A stretch of 17,576 nucleotides of DNA from Draconibacterium sp. (GCA_027011835.1 JALUZN010000339.1:1-17576); one strand, 5' to 3'; counted from the first letter of the stretch, positions 1 to 7,344 are shown. Numbers and translations: made by a program. The notes: generated from the sequence alone by a model not told the origin.

Positions 1-664
1 GAACGGCCTGGTCGGCCAGAAACTCATGATTTTCGCGAATTGCCCGGCGCAACATCCACATAAATGGATTAAACCACTGAAAAACAGTGAGAAACTCGAG
101 CAACAACACATCAAAAGTGTGCCCTTGTTTTACATGTTCCAACTCATGAGCCATCATTCTGTCATTTCCCTCTTTTTTCAGAAGCGAACGACTCACAAAA
201 ATATAGTCTAAAAACGAAAACGGACTTAACTCTTTCTCAAGAACAACCAGTTTAAATCCATTATGGTACTGAACTTTATTTTTTCGAATTAGTAAAACAA
301 TCTGTCCAATCCGAAATAAAAACAGTCCTAAAAAGATAAGGACTCCTCCAACATAAATAAAAAGAATAGTTTCGGTTGAAAGGATTGCATGTTCGATGTT
401 GCCAGAGAGATTATGACTATAAACTGTAACTGCTTCGAGTAAATTTTTATACGGTGTTACCGTAATTTCGGCAAGCATAATTTGTTTTGGCGCAAAAATC
501 CGGAATTTAAAGAATGGAAGAGCAATGGAAAACAAAATCGCTCCTAACAAGAAAAACCGGTTGAGTTTAAAAAATGTCTCTTTACGCAAAAAGAAAACAT
601 AAATGAGAGCAAACAACGAAATACTTACACCCGACTCGAACACAAAATTTACAGCACTATTCAT
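1..664 (-). CDS. M56-family (BlaR1/MecR1-like) membrane sensor protease, 5' part only
   Basis: I read about 221 residues from an ATG at 664 to the window edge without a stop. Hydrophobic segments lie near residues 10-26, 38-52 and 98-127. A zinc-protease motif HELEH follows at 173-177, and a downstream NHEFLAD stretch supplies a probable third ligand, E214. This is the cytoplasmic-facing metalloprotease part of the BlaR1/MecR1 (M56) family, which in known systems senses an envelope signal and leads to inactivation of the partner BlaI-type repressor. Its start overlaps the end of the repressor gene by 8 bp, so the two are translationally coupled. The C-terminal sensor part is outside the window, so ligand and any TonB-like or penicillin-binding domain cannot be judged. 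Calling it a beta-lactam sensor would be unsafe: Bacteroidota carry many M56/BlaI pairs of unknown signal. Confidence 0.93.
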   Translation of the reverse strand, partial: MNSAVNFVFESGVSISLFALIYVFFLRKETFFKLNRFFLLGAILFSIALPFFKFRIFAPKQIMLAEITVTPYKNLLEAVTVYSHNLSGNIEHAILSTETILFIYVGGVLIFLGLFLFRIGQIVLLIRKNKVQYHNGFKLVVLEKELSPFSFLDYIFVSRSLLKKEGNDRMMAHELEHVKQGHTFDVLLLEFLTVFQWFNPFMWMLRRAIRENHEFLADQAV

Positions 665-1043
665 GGTCTCTCTTTTTCTCGTTTTTCAAATCGCGTTTTA
701 CGTCGCTAATCAACTCGTCCAAATCCGATAAACTCATGTTATCTTCTCGAGCAAAAAACGAAACCATTTCGTGAAACGAACCACTGAAATAGTTACGCAT
801 AAAATTCTTCATAAAAGTACCCGTGTACTCTTTTTTCGAAACTAGCGGAAAGTATTCATGAGTTTTACCATAAGCATTGTGCCCCACAAATCCTTTCTTT
901 TCTAATATGCGAATAATTGTAGAAACCGTGTTGTAAGCAGGTTTCGGACTTGGCATCAGTTCAATTATATCTTTTACAAATGCTTTTTTAAGTTTCCAAA
1001 GCAGCTGCATAATCTGGTCTTCTGCTTTTGTTAATTCTTTCAT
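657..1043 (-). CDS. BlaI/MecI/CopY-family transcriptional repressor
   Basis: 128 residues, the usual length for BlaI/MecI proteins. The N-terminal 75 residues form the winged helix typical of the family (start MKELTKAEDQIMQLLW, then a PAYNTVSTIIRILEKKGFV recognition region). The remainder is the helical dimerisation part. In the family, a dimer binds inverted repeats near its own promoter and is removed when the partner M56 protease is activated. Here the partner gene follows at once, with an 8-bp overlap, and dyads of the type AACTAAT-N2-ATTAGTT lie 68-224 bp upstream, so autoregulation is likely. The regulated target beyond the pair itself is not evident in the window. Confidence 0.95.
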   Translation of the reverse strand: MKELTKAEDQIMQLLWKLKKAFVKDIIELMPSPKPAYNTVSTIIRILEKKGFVGHNAYGKTHEYFPLVSKKEYTGTFMKNFMRNYFSGSFHEMVSFFAREDNMSLSDLDELISDVKRDLKNEKKRDHE

Positions 1044-1110
1044 TTTTTCAACTTATATATGTTTAAACAAACTGGCATAAAACTTTTGTTTACGCAAAAA
1101 CTATGCCTAA

Positions 1111-1154
1111 AACTAATAGATTAGTTAAACAACTAAAACCTTAGGCAACTAAGG
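1111..1154. promoter_or_regulatory. Proximal BlaI-like operator dyads upstream of the repressor gene
   Basis: Two inverted repeats are visible. The first, 1111-1126, is AACTAATAGATTAGTT, with 7-bp arms and a 2-bp centre. The second, 1139-1154, is CCTTAGGCAACTAAGG, with 6-bp arms and a 4-bp centre. Known BlaI/MecI operators are dyads containing TACA/TGTA or ACTAnTAGT-like cores, so the first is a good candidate for the site bound by the repressor encoded at 657-1043. On the minus strand a TAGTTTTTG element (near the Bacteroidota TAnnTTTG -7 box with one extra T) lies between the first dyad and the gene, so binding could block transcription. Function is inferred. Confidence 0.55.
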
Positions 1155-1230
1155 GTAAAAATTATATATTTTTGTTTTCATAGCTGTAATTTTTAAATTT
1201 TAATGAGATGGATATCCGGCACAAACATAT

Positions 1231-1267
1231 AACTAATTTATTAGTTTTCAAACTAAAACATTAGTTT
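1231..1267. promoter_or_regulatory. Distal pair of BlaI-like dyads
   Basis: Two more inverted repeats in tandem. 1231-1246 is AACTAATTTATTAGTT, with the same 7-bp arms as the proximal site. 1250-1267 is AAACTAAAACATTAGTTT, with 7-bp arms and a 4-bp centre. They share the AACTAA/TTAGTT half-sites of the proximal operator but sit about 190-225 bp from the repressor start, too far for a simple roadblock. They could serve a divergent plus-strand transcript or allow looping between sites. No convincing gene starts downstream of them before ssrA. Confidence 0.45.
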
Positions 1268-1522
1268 AAGTATGAATCTCATGTTCTTATCTAGTGCACG
1301 CCATGATTCTATTCACCTGTTTATCAGCATAATCCATCGTATTTAAAAGAAAATATAATTAGTACAATGGAAGACATCAATAATATTTAGTGCTAAAAAG
1401 GAGTCGATAAAAAACTAATCGATTAAATCTGCTAAGCAGTACCACTTTTATTTAACCTCATTTTTTAATTAGCTGCATCGAATCTTTATAAAAAGAAATA
1501 GACCTGATTTGTATTTATTTTA
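1268..1522. other. Gene-poor stretch between the BlaI operators and ssrA
   Basis: The whole interval 1044-1544 lacks a credible protein gene. After the dyads I see only AT-rich sequence with a 10-bp perfect palindrome TAATCGATTA at 1416-1425 and a 24-codon ORF at 1272-1346 that starts 5 bp after the distal dyads but has no recognisable features. No tRNA or clear terminator was found. Confidence 0.5.
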
Positions 1523-1530
1523 TACTTTTG
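1523..1530 (+). promoter_or_regulatory. Candidate -7 element of ssrA
   Basis: TACTTTTG matches the Bacteroidota sigma factor -7 consensus TAnnTTTG and ends 14 bp before the mature 5' end of tmRNA. No well-placed -33 TTTG was found (the nearest is only 11 bp upstream), so the call rests on one box and position. Confidence 0.5.
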
Positions 1531-1544
1531 CACCACTTTTCTAT

Positions 1545-1939
1545 GGGGCTGACTGGTTTTGACAGCGGGTAGAAGAGACAAGTAAGCATGTAGGGTTTTG
1601 ATTGTTGACCCGTAAAAAATAATAATCACATTTATAATTGGCGAAAATAACTACGCTCTTGCTGCGTAACCGAATAAAGTAGGTTACACTTTATTCCGGT
1701 ACCAGGTACCGGAACGAGACATCGCCCAGATGCTATTGCTTTGAAGCGGTCCGAACAGGCGGTGCAAGTAAATCGAAGCTAGTTGAAATGAATCTCTGGC
1801 ATTTCAGCGAAACTAAAAGAGATAAGGTAATTGTTGGTGGCCCTGATCCGGCAATTATTCGAAAATCAAGTCGGGGATAAACATGTAGAAAGCTTGTAGC
1901 TTCCTCGTTTGGACGCGGGTTCGATTCCCGCCAGCTCCA
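1545..1939 (+). ncRNA. ssrA: Transfer-messenger RNA (tmRNA)
   Basis: tmRNA rescues ribosomes stalled on broken mRNAs and adds a degradation tag, working with SmpB. The tRNA-like domain is complete: the 5' end GGGGCTG (1545-1551) pairs with CAGCTCC (1932-1938, one G-U), followed by discriminator A1939. The T arm is GCGGG, a 7-base TTCGATT loop and CCCGC at 1915-1931. CCA is not encoded and must be added. The tag frame at 1640-1669 reads GENNYALAA then TAA, the Bacteroidales-type tag. Straight after the stop is a pseudoknot: GTAACC (1665-1670) with GGTTAC (1682-1687), interlocked with AATAAAGT/ACTTTATT. A strong palindromic stem, TTCCGGTACC/GGTACCGGAA, follows at 1694-1714. The length, 395 nt, is usual. 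Protein ORFs drawn across this gene are artefacts. Confidence 0.98.
1640..1669 (+). other. tmRNA proteolysis-tag reading frame (GENNYALAA)
   Basis: Ten codons inside ssrA: GGC as resume codon, then E-N-N-Y-A-L-A-A and TAA. The terminal ALAA is the type recognised by ClpXP-class proteases. The stop codon lies in the first strand of the following pseudoknot. Confidence 0.95.
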
Positions 1940-1997
1940 CTTTTTAGATTTCACCCAAAAGCTTAACTGATTATGAGAATCTGTTTACAGGTTAAAT

Positions 1998-2037
1998 CAA
2001 CCCGAGTTATGAAGTGAACCATTATAAAGTCGGGTTG
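1998..2037. other. Hairpin downstream of ssrA
   Basis: CAACCCGA (1998-2005) pairs perfectly with TCGGGTTG (2030-2037) across a 24-nt loop. There is no T tract after it, so it is a poor intrinsic terminator; it may protect or help process the tmRNA 3' trailer. Weak call. Confidence 0.3.
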
Positions 2038-2057
2038 GTATTAAATAAAAACAAACA

Positions 2058-2095
2058 AAAAGTGGCTCTTTCAAATTTACGAAAGAGCCACTTTT
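2058..2095. terminator. Bidirectional intrinsic terminator between ssrA and ilvC
   Basis: A perfect 15-bp stem, AAAAGTGGCTCTTTC (2058-2072) with GAAAGAGCCACTTTT (2081-2095), and an 8-nt loop. A runs on one side and T runs on the other make it usable from both strands. It sits between convergent ssrA (plus) and ilvC (minus), whose stop codon is 20 bp away, so it probably ends both transcripts. Confidence 0.85.
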
Positions 2096-2114
2096 ATTGA
2101 GTATAAGTATCATT

Positions 2115-3590
2115 TTAGATAATTGCCTTCATTGCCTCCATTGCTTCGCGCAATTCGGCTCCAACAATCTCCACTTCGTGATAACGAATTTCATCGTTAA
2201 TATCAATCAACTCTTTATTATCAACGTGCCCGTCTTTTCCTTCGTTAAAGTTTTTGCCAATTACATTTGTATCAATTTTACCCATAAAATCGGCAAGTAA
2301 CGGACGGCAGGCATGGTCGAAAAGATAACAACCGTATTCTGCAGTATCGGAAATAATACGGTTCATTTCATATAGTTTTTTCCGTGCAATAGTATTTGCA
2401 ATAAGTGGAGTTTCGTGCAACGACTCGTAATATGCCGATTCGCCTTTAATTCCGGCTTCTCCCATCACTTCAAACGCAAGTTCAACGCCTGCTTTAACAA
2501 AAGCAACCATTAATACACCATTATCGAAATATTCTTGTTCGGTAATTTCCATATCGCCGGCAGGAGTTTTTTCGAATGCAGTTTCGCCGGTTTCGGCACG
2601 CCATTTTAATAAATCTTTATCGCCGGCTTTCCAGTCTTCCATCATGGTCGACGAGAAGGTTCCATCGATAATATTATCCATATGATGCTCGAAAAGCGGA
2701 CGCATAATAGTTTTTAATTCGTCGGCCAGTTTATAAGCTTCAATTTTTGCAGGATTCGACAAGCGGTCCATCATATGCGTAATTCCGCCAAGTTTAAGTG
2801 CTTCGGTAATTGTCTCCCAACCATATTGAACCAGTTTTGAAGCGTAGGCAGGTTTAATTCCTTTTTCAACCATTTTGTCGAAACACAACAGCGAACCCGA
2901 TTGTAATACTCCGCACAAGATTGTTTGTTCGCCCATTAAATCCGATTTTACCTCGGCAACAAACGACGAGTGTAACACACCTGCTTTATGACCACCGGTA
3001 GCCACACAATATGCTTTTGCAATATCAAGTCCGTCGCCATTCGGGTCGTTTTCGCGGTGAACGGCAATTAATGTAGGTACGCCAAAACCACGTAAAAACT
3101 CGGCTCTCACCTCCGATGCAGGAGATTTTGGAGCAACCATTATTACGGTCAGGTCTTTACGAATCTGATTTCCTTCTTCAACAATATTAAAGCCGTGCGA
3201 ATACGATAGGCAAGCTCCTTTTTTCATTAACGGAACGGCTGCATTAACTACCGGAGTATGGTATTTATCGGGGGTTAAGTTGAGAACCAAATCGGCTTTC
3301 GGCACCATCTCTTCGAAAGTACCCACTTCAAATTTATTCTCAATGGCATTTTTATACGAGATATGTTTCTCCTCAATTTCAATTTCGCGAAGTGCATACG
3401 AAATATCCAGTCCGCTGTCGCGCATATTTAAACCCTGCGCAAGTCCTTGAGCACCACAGCCCAAAACAACTATTTTTTTACCTTCTAACTTTTTAACTCC
3501 ATCGGCAAATTCCGAATCGTCCATAAAATCGCATTTTCCCAATTGCTCTAACTGAAGACGCAATGGAAGTGTGTTGAAATAATTTCCCAT
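2115..3590 (-). CDS. ilvC: Ketol-acid reductoisomerase, class II (long form)
   Basis: Converts acetolactate or acetohydroxybutyrate to dihydroxy-isovalerate or -methylvalerate in valine, leucine and isoleucine synthesis, using Mg2+ and a reduced nicotinamide cofactor; cytoplasmic. 491 residues, the length of the E. coli-type long form, and collinear with my recollection of the E. coli protein from MGNYFNTL onward. The Rossmann motif GCGAQG is at 44-49. Catalytic or metal residues K155, D217, E221, E389, E393 and S414 all fall at the E. coli positions. Odd: the cofactor loop carries E69, H76 and Y110 where the E. coli enzyme has K, R and Q, while R68 and S78 are kept. The gene stands alone, with no ilvB, ilvD or leu genes near, and ends at a strong terminator. 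Confidence 0.97.
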   Translation of the reverse strand: MGNYFNTLPLRLQLEQLGKCDFMDDSEFADGVKKLEGKKIVVLGCGAQGLAQGLNMRDSGLDISYALREIEIEEKHISYKNAIENKFEVGTFEEMVPKADLVLNLTPDKYHTPVVNAAVPLMKKGACLSYSHGFNIVEEGNQIRKDLTVIMVAPKSPASEVRAEFLRGFGVPTLIAVHRENDPNGDGLDIAKAYCVATGGHKAGVLHSSFVAEVKSDLMGEQTILCGVLQSGSLLCFDKMVEKGIKPAYASKLVQYGWETITEALKLGGITHMMDRLSNPAKIEAYKLADELKTIMRPLFEHHMDNIIDGTFSSTMMEDWKAGDKDLLKWRAETGETAFEKTPAGDMEITEQEYFDNGVLMVAFVKAGVELAFEVMGEAGIKGESAYYESLHETPLIANTIARKKLYEMNRIISDTAEYGCYLFDHACRPLLADFMGKIDTNVIGKNFNEGKDGHVDNKELIDINDEIRYHEVEIVGAELREAMEAMKAII

Positions 3591-3827
3591 TTTTTTATTA
3601 TTTAAATTGATATCTGTTTTATTTTTTTCTCACATTATCCGAACCGTAAAAAACGGTTTTAATATATTTTACAAAGCAATAAAATATAGTTTAGAAAATG
3701 GAGTAAAAATACTTCTATTTTAGGTAATTTTCGTGGATTTAACAATTCGCAGCAATTTCTAAACTAAATAACTTATATAATAACCAGTAAATTAAGTATT
3801 GTAAACAATTGTTAATTTACCCGATTT
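3591..3827. other. Intergenic region upstream of ilvC
   Basis: 237 bp, very AT-rich, holding the ilvC promoter by position. A small dyad, AACCGT (3642-3647) and ACGGTT (3653-3658) with a 5-A loop, lies about 55 bp upstream of the ilvC start; on the plus strand it is followed by a T-rich run. I found no clear TAnnTTTG box, no leader peptide rich in branched-chain residues and no recognisable riboswitch or T-box. Confidence 0.35.
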
Positions 3828-4712
3828 TTAAATTTGTCCCGATCGATATTGCAAAGGCGAAATACCTGTTTCGCGCTTAAAAAATTTCGAAAAATAACTC
3901 TGGTCAGGAAAATTTAACCGCGCGGCAATTTCGGCTACAGTTAAATTTGTATGAACCAGTAACCGTTTAATTTCGAGTACCTGTTTCGCTTTTATTATTT
4001 GCAGCGATGTTTTTCCGGTTAGCTGTGTAACCGTTTGCGTAAGATGATTCGCCGTAATACGAAGAATATCGGCATACTCGCTTACCGTTAAATTATTATG
4101 GTAATTTTCTTCGACAAGCTGCAAGAATTTTTTCACAAGAATGTGTCCCTTCCCTTTGTTTAAGCTACTTTCTCCGCTTTTATATAATGTTGCACTGGTT
4201 GTTAAAATCAGGTCGAGAACAGAGCGAAGCAACTCGATTGAGTAGTTGCTGCCTTTTTGTATCTCTTCCACTCCCCGTTTAAACAGGCTTTCAAGAAAAT
4301 TAACATCGGCAGCAGACTGTAAATACAAAGGTGGATTGTCTTGCTGAACGGTAAAAAAGAACGGAAACTCGATTAATCTGTTTTGATTGGTTTTGTTAAT
4401 AAGATAAAACTCGGCTGTAAAAATAAATATGAATCCCTCTATATCGTTCGAGAAATCGATTTTATGTGCCTGTCCCGGCGACATAAAAAAAATGCACGGT
4501 GGTTTTATCTCATATTTGTTGCTGTCGATAACATGAAACCCCGCTCCTTTTGAGAGATACAGGACTTCGAAAAAGTCGTGCCGGTGCGGATATTCAACAC
4601 TAAAATGGCGGTTGGCATCGAACGGTTCAACCTGAAAGAGTTGACGCTCCTCACCCGAATCGGTAAAACTTTGCAGACTATAAACCGGAATATGTTCTGA
4701 TTTCGATTTCAT
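3828..4712 (-). CDS. AraC-family transcriptional regulator with N-terminal cupin-like sensor domain
   Basis: 294 residues. Residues about 20-180 look like the beta-rich AraC ligand-binding/cupin domain: HRHDFFEVLYLSKG, then FFMSPGQAHKIDF, a typical cupin histidine pattern. Residues about 190-292 form the double helix-turn-helix of the family: an HTH near VSEYADILRITANHLTQ, and a second HTH with the signature AEIAARLNFPDQSYFSKFFKRETGISPLQYR. Such proteins usually sense a small molecule, often a sugar or its derivative, and activate a nearby or divergent gene. Its start codon is only 43 bp from that of the divergent PAP2 gene, which makes PAP2 a candidate target. It is on the same strand as ilvC but 237 bp upstream of it; control of ilvC is not indicated. 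Ligand unknown. Confidence 0.92.
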   Translation of the reverse strand: MKSKSEHIPVYSLQSFTDSGEERQLFQVEPFDANRHFSVEYPHRHDFFEVLYLSKGAGFHVIDSNKYEIKPPCIFFMSPGQAHKIDFSNDIEGFIFIFTAEFYLINKTNQNRLIEFPFFFTVQQDNPPLYLQSAADVNFLESLFKRGVEEIQKGSNYSIELLRSVLDLILTTSATLYKSGESSLNKGKGHILVKKFLQLVEENYHNNLTVSEYADILRITANHLTQTVTQLTGKTSLQIIKAKQVLEIKRLLVHTNLTVAEIAARLNFPDQSYFSKFFKRETGISPLQYRSGQI

Positions 4713-4755
4713 AAAATTGTTCGTCAGGCGAAAATATAAATTATTAGCTATTTTT

Positions 4756-5700
4756 ATGCCGATGAAAAGAGAGAAGATTTATAAATTTGATGATTTTCAA
4801 AGGAATACCGGTTTGTATTCGAGAAACTCTTCTTTAGTGAAATCGATAAAAACAGAAAAGCGATGTGGTTTGAGCATATCCAAAACTCAAATTAAGCTAA
4901 CCCTATTTTTAATACTGCTGGTACTGCAAATTGTTTTTGGGGGTGGAAATTTGTTTGCAAATAATCCTGATAAATTAAAAAAAACAGGGTTTCATTCAAC
5001 ACAAACAACCAATCGACATCTTACTTTTAAAACAGATTCAACAAAGAGCTACAGTTTTAATGAAAGGAATAAAAAGCAAGGATTAAAACCTTACATCGCT
5101 CCTACCCTGCTAATTTCGGCCGGCACGGCCCTCCACTTCTCAACCAATACAAAAGAGAATTTTCAAGATTGGGTGCAAAGCAATTTTGCTTATTCGGGCA
5201 GTGCCGACGATTACCTGCGTTACGCTCCTCTTGCTGCCGTTTACTCGTTGAATTTATTCGGTGTAAAAGGAAAGAACAATTTTGGAAATCGCACAGCACT
5301 GGCTCTTAAAAGCCTTTTATTGAATGACTTAATTGTATCGGGATTAAAACGGTGGAGCAACGAAACCCGGCCAAATGGCGATGCTCATTCGTTTCCTTCG
5401 GGGCACACTTCGGTGGCTTTTGCAATGGCGCATTTTATGCACAAAGAGTATGGCGATTTAAGTGTGTGGTACAGCATTGGTGCATACAGTTGTGCCACTG
5501 CTGTTGGCGTAATGCGCGTGGCAAAAAATGCGCACTGGATTTCGGATGTTGTGGCAGGTGCCGGAATTGGGATTTTATCGACCGAGCTGGTTTATCTTAC
5601 ACACCTTTATAAATGGGACTGCAATCACATAAAAAATTTCGATATTTTTCCGTTTAAAGTGGGCAAACAAAAAGGAATTACAATGGTGTATAATTTTTAA
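4756..5700 (+). CDS. PAP2-family phosphatase, exported or membrane-bound
   Basis: 314 residues from ATG 4756 (a second ATG at 4762 is equally possible; a TTG at 4717 lies almost on the AraC start and is unlikely). All three phosphatase motifs are present: K-x6-RP (codons from 5346), PSGH (5395-5406) and R-x5-H-x3-D around 5513-5548, where M replaces the usual Ser/Ala before the Arg. Family members remove phosphate from lipid phosphates, undecaprenyl pyrophosphate or lipid A. A hydrophobic segment close to LTLFLILLVLQIVF, ending at FGGGNLFA, would act as signal peptide or anchor, but it is preceded by an unusually long, basic N-terminal stretch of about 50 residues. Divergent from the AraC gene; convergent with the next gene, with a 4-bp gap. 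Substrate not determinable. Confidence 0.9.
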   Translation: MPMKREKIYKFDDFQRNTGLYSRNSSLVKSIKTEKRCGLSISKTQIKLTLFLILLVLQIVFGGGNLFANNPDKLKKTGFHSTQTTNRHLTFKTDSTKSYSFNERNKKQGLKPYIAPTLLISAGTALHFSTNTKENFQDWVQSNFAYSGSADDYLRYAPLAAVYSLNLFGVKGKNNFGNRTALALKSLLLNDLIVSGLKRWSNETRPNGDAHSFPSGHTSVAFAMAHFMHKEYGDLSVWYSIGAYSCATAVGVMRVAKNAHWISDVVAGAGIGILSTELVYLTHLYKWDCNHIKNFDIFPFKVGKQKGITMVYNF

Positions 5701-5704
5701 ATAA

Positions 5705-5731
5705 TTACCGTTTAATTTTATAGAACGGTAA
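5705..5731 (-). terminator. Possible hairpin terminator at the convergent PAP2/DUF5723 ends
   Basis: TTACCGTT (5705-5712) pairs with AACGGTAA (5724-5731) over an 11-nt loop. The stem overlaps the last codons and stop of the minus-strand gene and, read on that strand, is followed by TTATTTAAAAATT. On the plus strand no T tract follows, so it mainly suits the minus-strand gene. Confidence 0.4.
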
Positions 5732-7222
5732 GTATGGCGACACTTTTCCTCTCGAACGCTTGCGTTTTGCTCCTCTGTTGTTTTGCATGCTGTTTTTATT
5801 ACGAACAGGTTTTGGCCTGGCAGGCTTATTAATTAGTAAGGCAATTCCGGCCGACATAGAAAAGGAGTGAATTTTTGTTGGTTTAAAAAGTGCTTCAAAA
5901 TTATCGGTTAACGCAAACAGCTGAAAATATTGTGTCTCCCACTGCATTCCAAACCCAAAAGTAAACGATGAAGTTCCGTACATATTTATATTCTCGAAAA
6001 ACGATAATTCTCTAACCCCTTGTAGCACATTAAACGAGAGGATATTTAAGTATGAATTATTATAAAATGCCGACTGATTGGTAAACCCAAACGAAAGGTT
6101 CTTATACACATCGTAACGGTATTGCAGTGTAAGTCTGGGAGTTAGTACGTGTCCTGTTTTTACTGTATCAACAACCGGACGATATAAAAAAGCGTAATCG
6201 TCTTTTGTATCGACAATTAATTTATAAGGGTCTATATAACCTTCGGAATTGGGATACTCTATGTATTTATAGATTTCATCATCATCGTTAGAAAAAACAT
6301 AGCTGGTATCTTGCGAGAAATCTAATGTTGTATGTCTGAACCAGATTGCGCCTAAATTGGTAACACTGGCAGAAAACCAGCTTCGGTCGCTAAAGTTAAA
6401 TGTTGCTCCAATATCAATTCCGAGCCCCGGATTGTTGTAATTTTTCATGTATTTCCGAAAAGCATTTTCACTGTTTACCGCCAAAACAAGATTCTCCTCG
6501 CTTAAATAAAAAATAACTGGCAATTCCATTTTCCCCGCTCCTCTATGTCGTAATTCAACCTGGTCGCCCGACTTGGTATAATCAATACCGTAATTCCAAT
6601 CTTTTATATCGGTAAATGCAGCCCCAAACAGCAATTTTCCTCTTATGCCAAGGGTTATTTTTTCGTTGTAGTTAAATGAATAACCCACAGAAAACTCGCG
6701 GTATCCGGCACCTGAATACTTAATCTTTTTGGCATTATAAGTGTAGAATGAAGCCGGCGAATTTACTCCTTCTTCAAAGTCTTTTTTTATTAAATTAAAT
6801 CGTAGCGACGACTCCAGTTTCTCTTCATACGAGAAACTCATACGTCCGTTAGAAACCGGAATATCGACATAGATTACAGGAACAGCTGCCTGGTCTTTTA
6901 TAAAATACTCCGATTCGCCTCCTCTGCTCCGGTAGAGTTTATCGAAATCGAAAGCAGGATTATTTTCATCGTCGGAATACAGTAAATCGTCGATTTTAAA
7001 GCTGCTGTTGTTGCCCAAACGGGCACCGGCAAATCCTAAAACAGAAACAACAATGGCATCGTCGTTACGCATATACGACGGATTTAATAATCGTGAATGG
7101 AAATTATCCTGAAGCATAAACAGTGAGCCCGACACTTGCGAATACACTTTTTCGGACAGAAAAAAGGTAAGCACAATCAGAGGTGTAATTAACTTTACAA
7201 TAAATATCTTTTTTTGCTCCAT
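5705..7222 (-). CDS. DUF5723-like outer-membrane beta-barrel protein
   Basis: 505 residues from ATG 7222; an upstream in-frame ATG at 7276 would add 18 residues before the signal peptide, so I prefer 7222. The N-terminus (MEQKKIFIVKLITPL... to VYSQ, about residues 1-29) is a signal peptide. The mature start has the family pattern of a short stretch ending LLNPSYM, followed by alternating hydrophobic strands typical of Bacteroidota outer-membrane barrels, with the last strand near FSMSAGIALLIN. The final ~40 residues are very basic and Asn-rich (for example AKRKRSRGK). The family is confined, as far as I know, to Bacteroidota and has no established function; a porin-like or T9SS-linked role is only a guess. 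Single gene between convergent PAP2 and divergent UpxY. Confidence 0.7.
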   Translation of the reverse strand: MEQKKIFIVKLITPLIVLTFFLSEKVYSQVSGSLFMLQDNFHSRLLNPSYMRNDDAIVVSVLGFAGARLGNNSSFKIDDLLYSDDENNPAFDFDKLYRSRGGESEYFIKDQAAVPVIYVDIPVSNGRMSFSYEEKLESSLRFNLIKKDFEEGVNSPASFYTYNAKKIKYSGAGYREFSVGYSFNYNEKITLGIRGKLLFGAAFTDIKDWNYGIDYTKSGDQVELRHRGAGKMELPVIFYLSEENLVLAVNSENAFRKYMKNYNNPGLGIDIGATFNFSDRSWFSASVTNLGAIWFRHTTLDFSQDTSYVFSNDDDEIYKYIEYPNSEGYIDPYKLIVDTKDDYAFLYRPVVDTVKTGHVLTPRLTLQYRYDVYKNLSFGFTNQSAFYNNSYLNILSFNVLQGVRELSFFENINMYGTSSFTFGFGMQWETQYFQLFALTDNFEALFKPTKIHSFSMSAGIALLINKPARPKPVRNKNSMQNNRGAKRKRSRGKVSPYLPFYKIKR

Positions 7223-7344
7223 CTGATTTATAAACTCACTTTTTTGCAAATTGTTATTTGGAAACTCAAATCCCATAAATTTTCAGAAGCCAAATCTACA
7301 AAAAACCGTTTAAACAGAATAGGTTTAATTTCGTCAGATTTAAT

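Noticed and set aside
26..211. 61-codon plus-strand ORF
   Set aside because: Antisense to the M56 protease gene, whose zinc motif lies in the other strand.
1272..1346. 24-codon plus-strand ORF just after the distal BlaI-like dyads
   Set aside because: No ribosome-binding signal, no family, no signal or membrane pattern; kept only as a possibility in the operator finding.
1733..1954. 73-codon minus-strand ORF
   Set aside because: It is the reverse strand of the tmRNA 3' half, including the T arm; a well-known type of false gene call.
4717..4755. TTG-initiated N-terminal extension of the PAP2 protein
   Set aside because: It would begin 5 bp from the AraC start and leave no room for a promoter; ATG 4756 is a better start.
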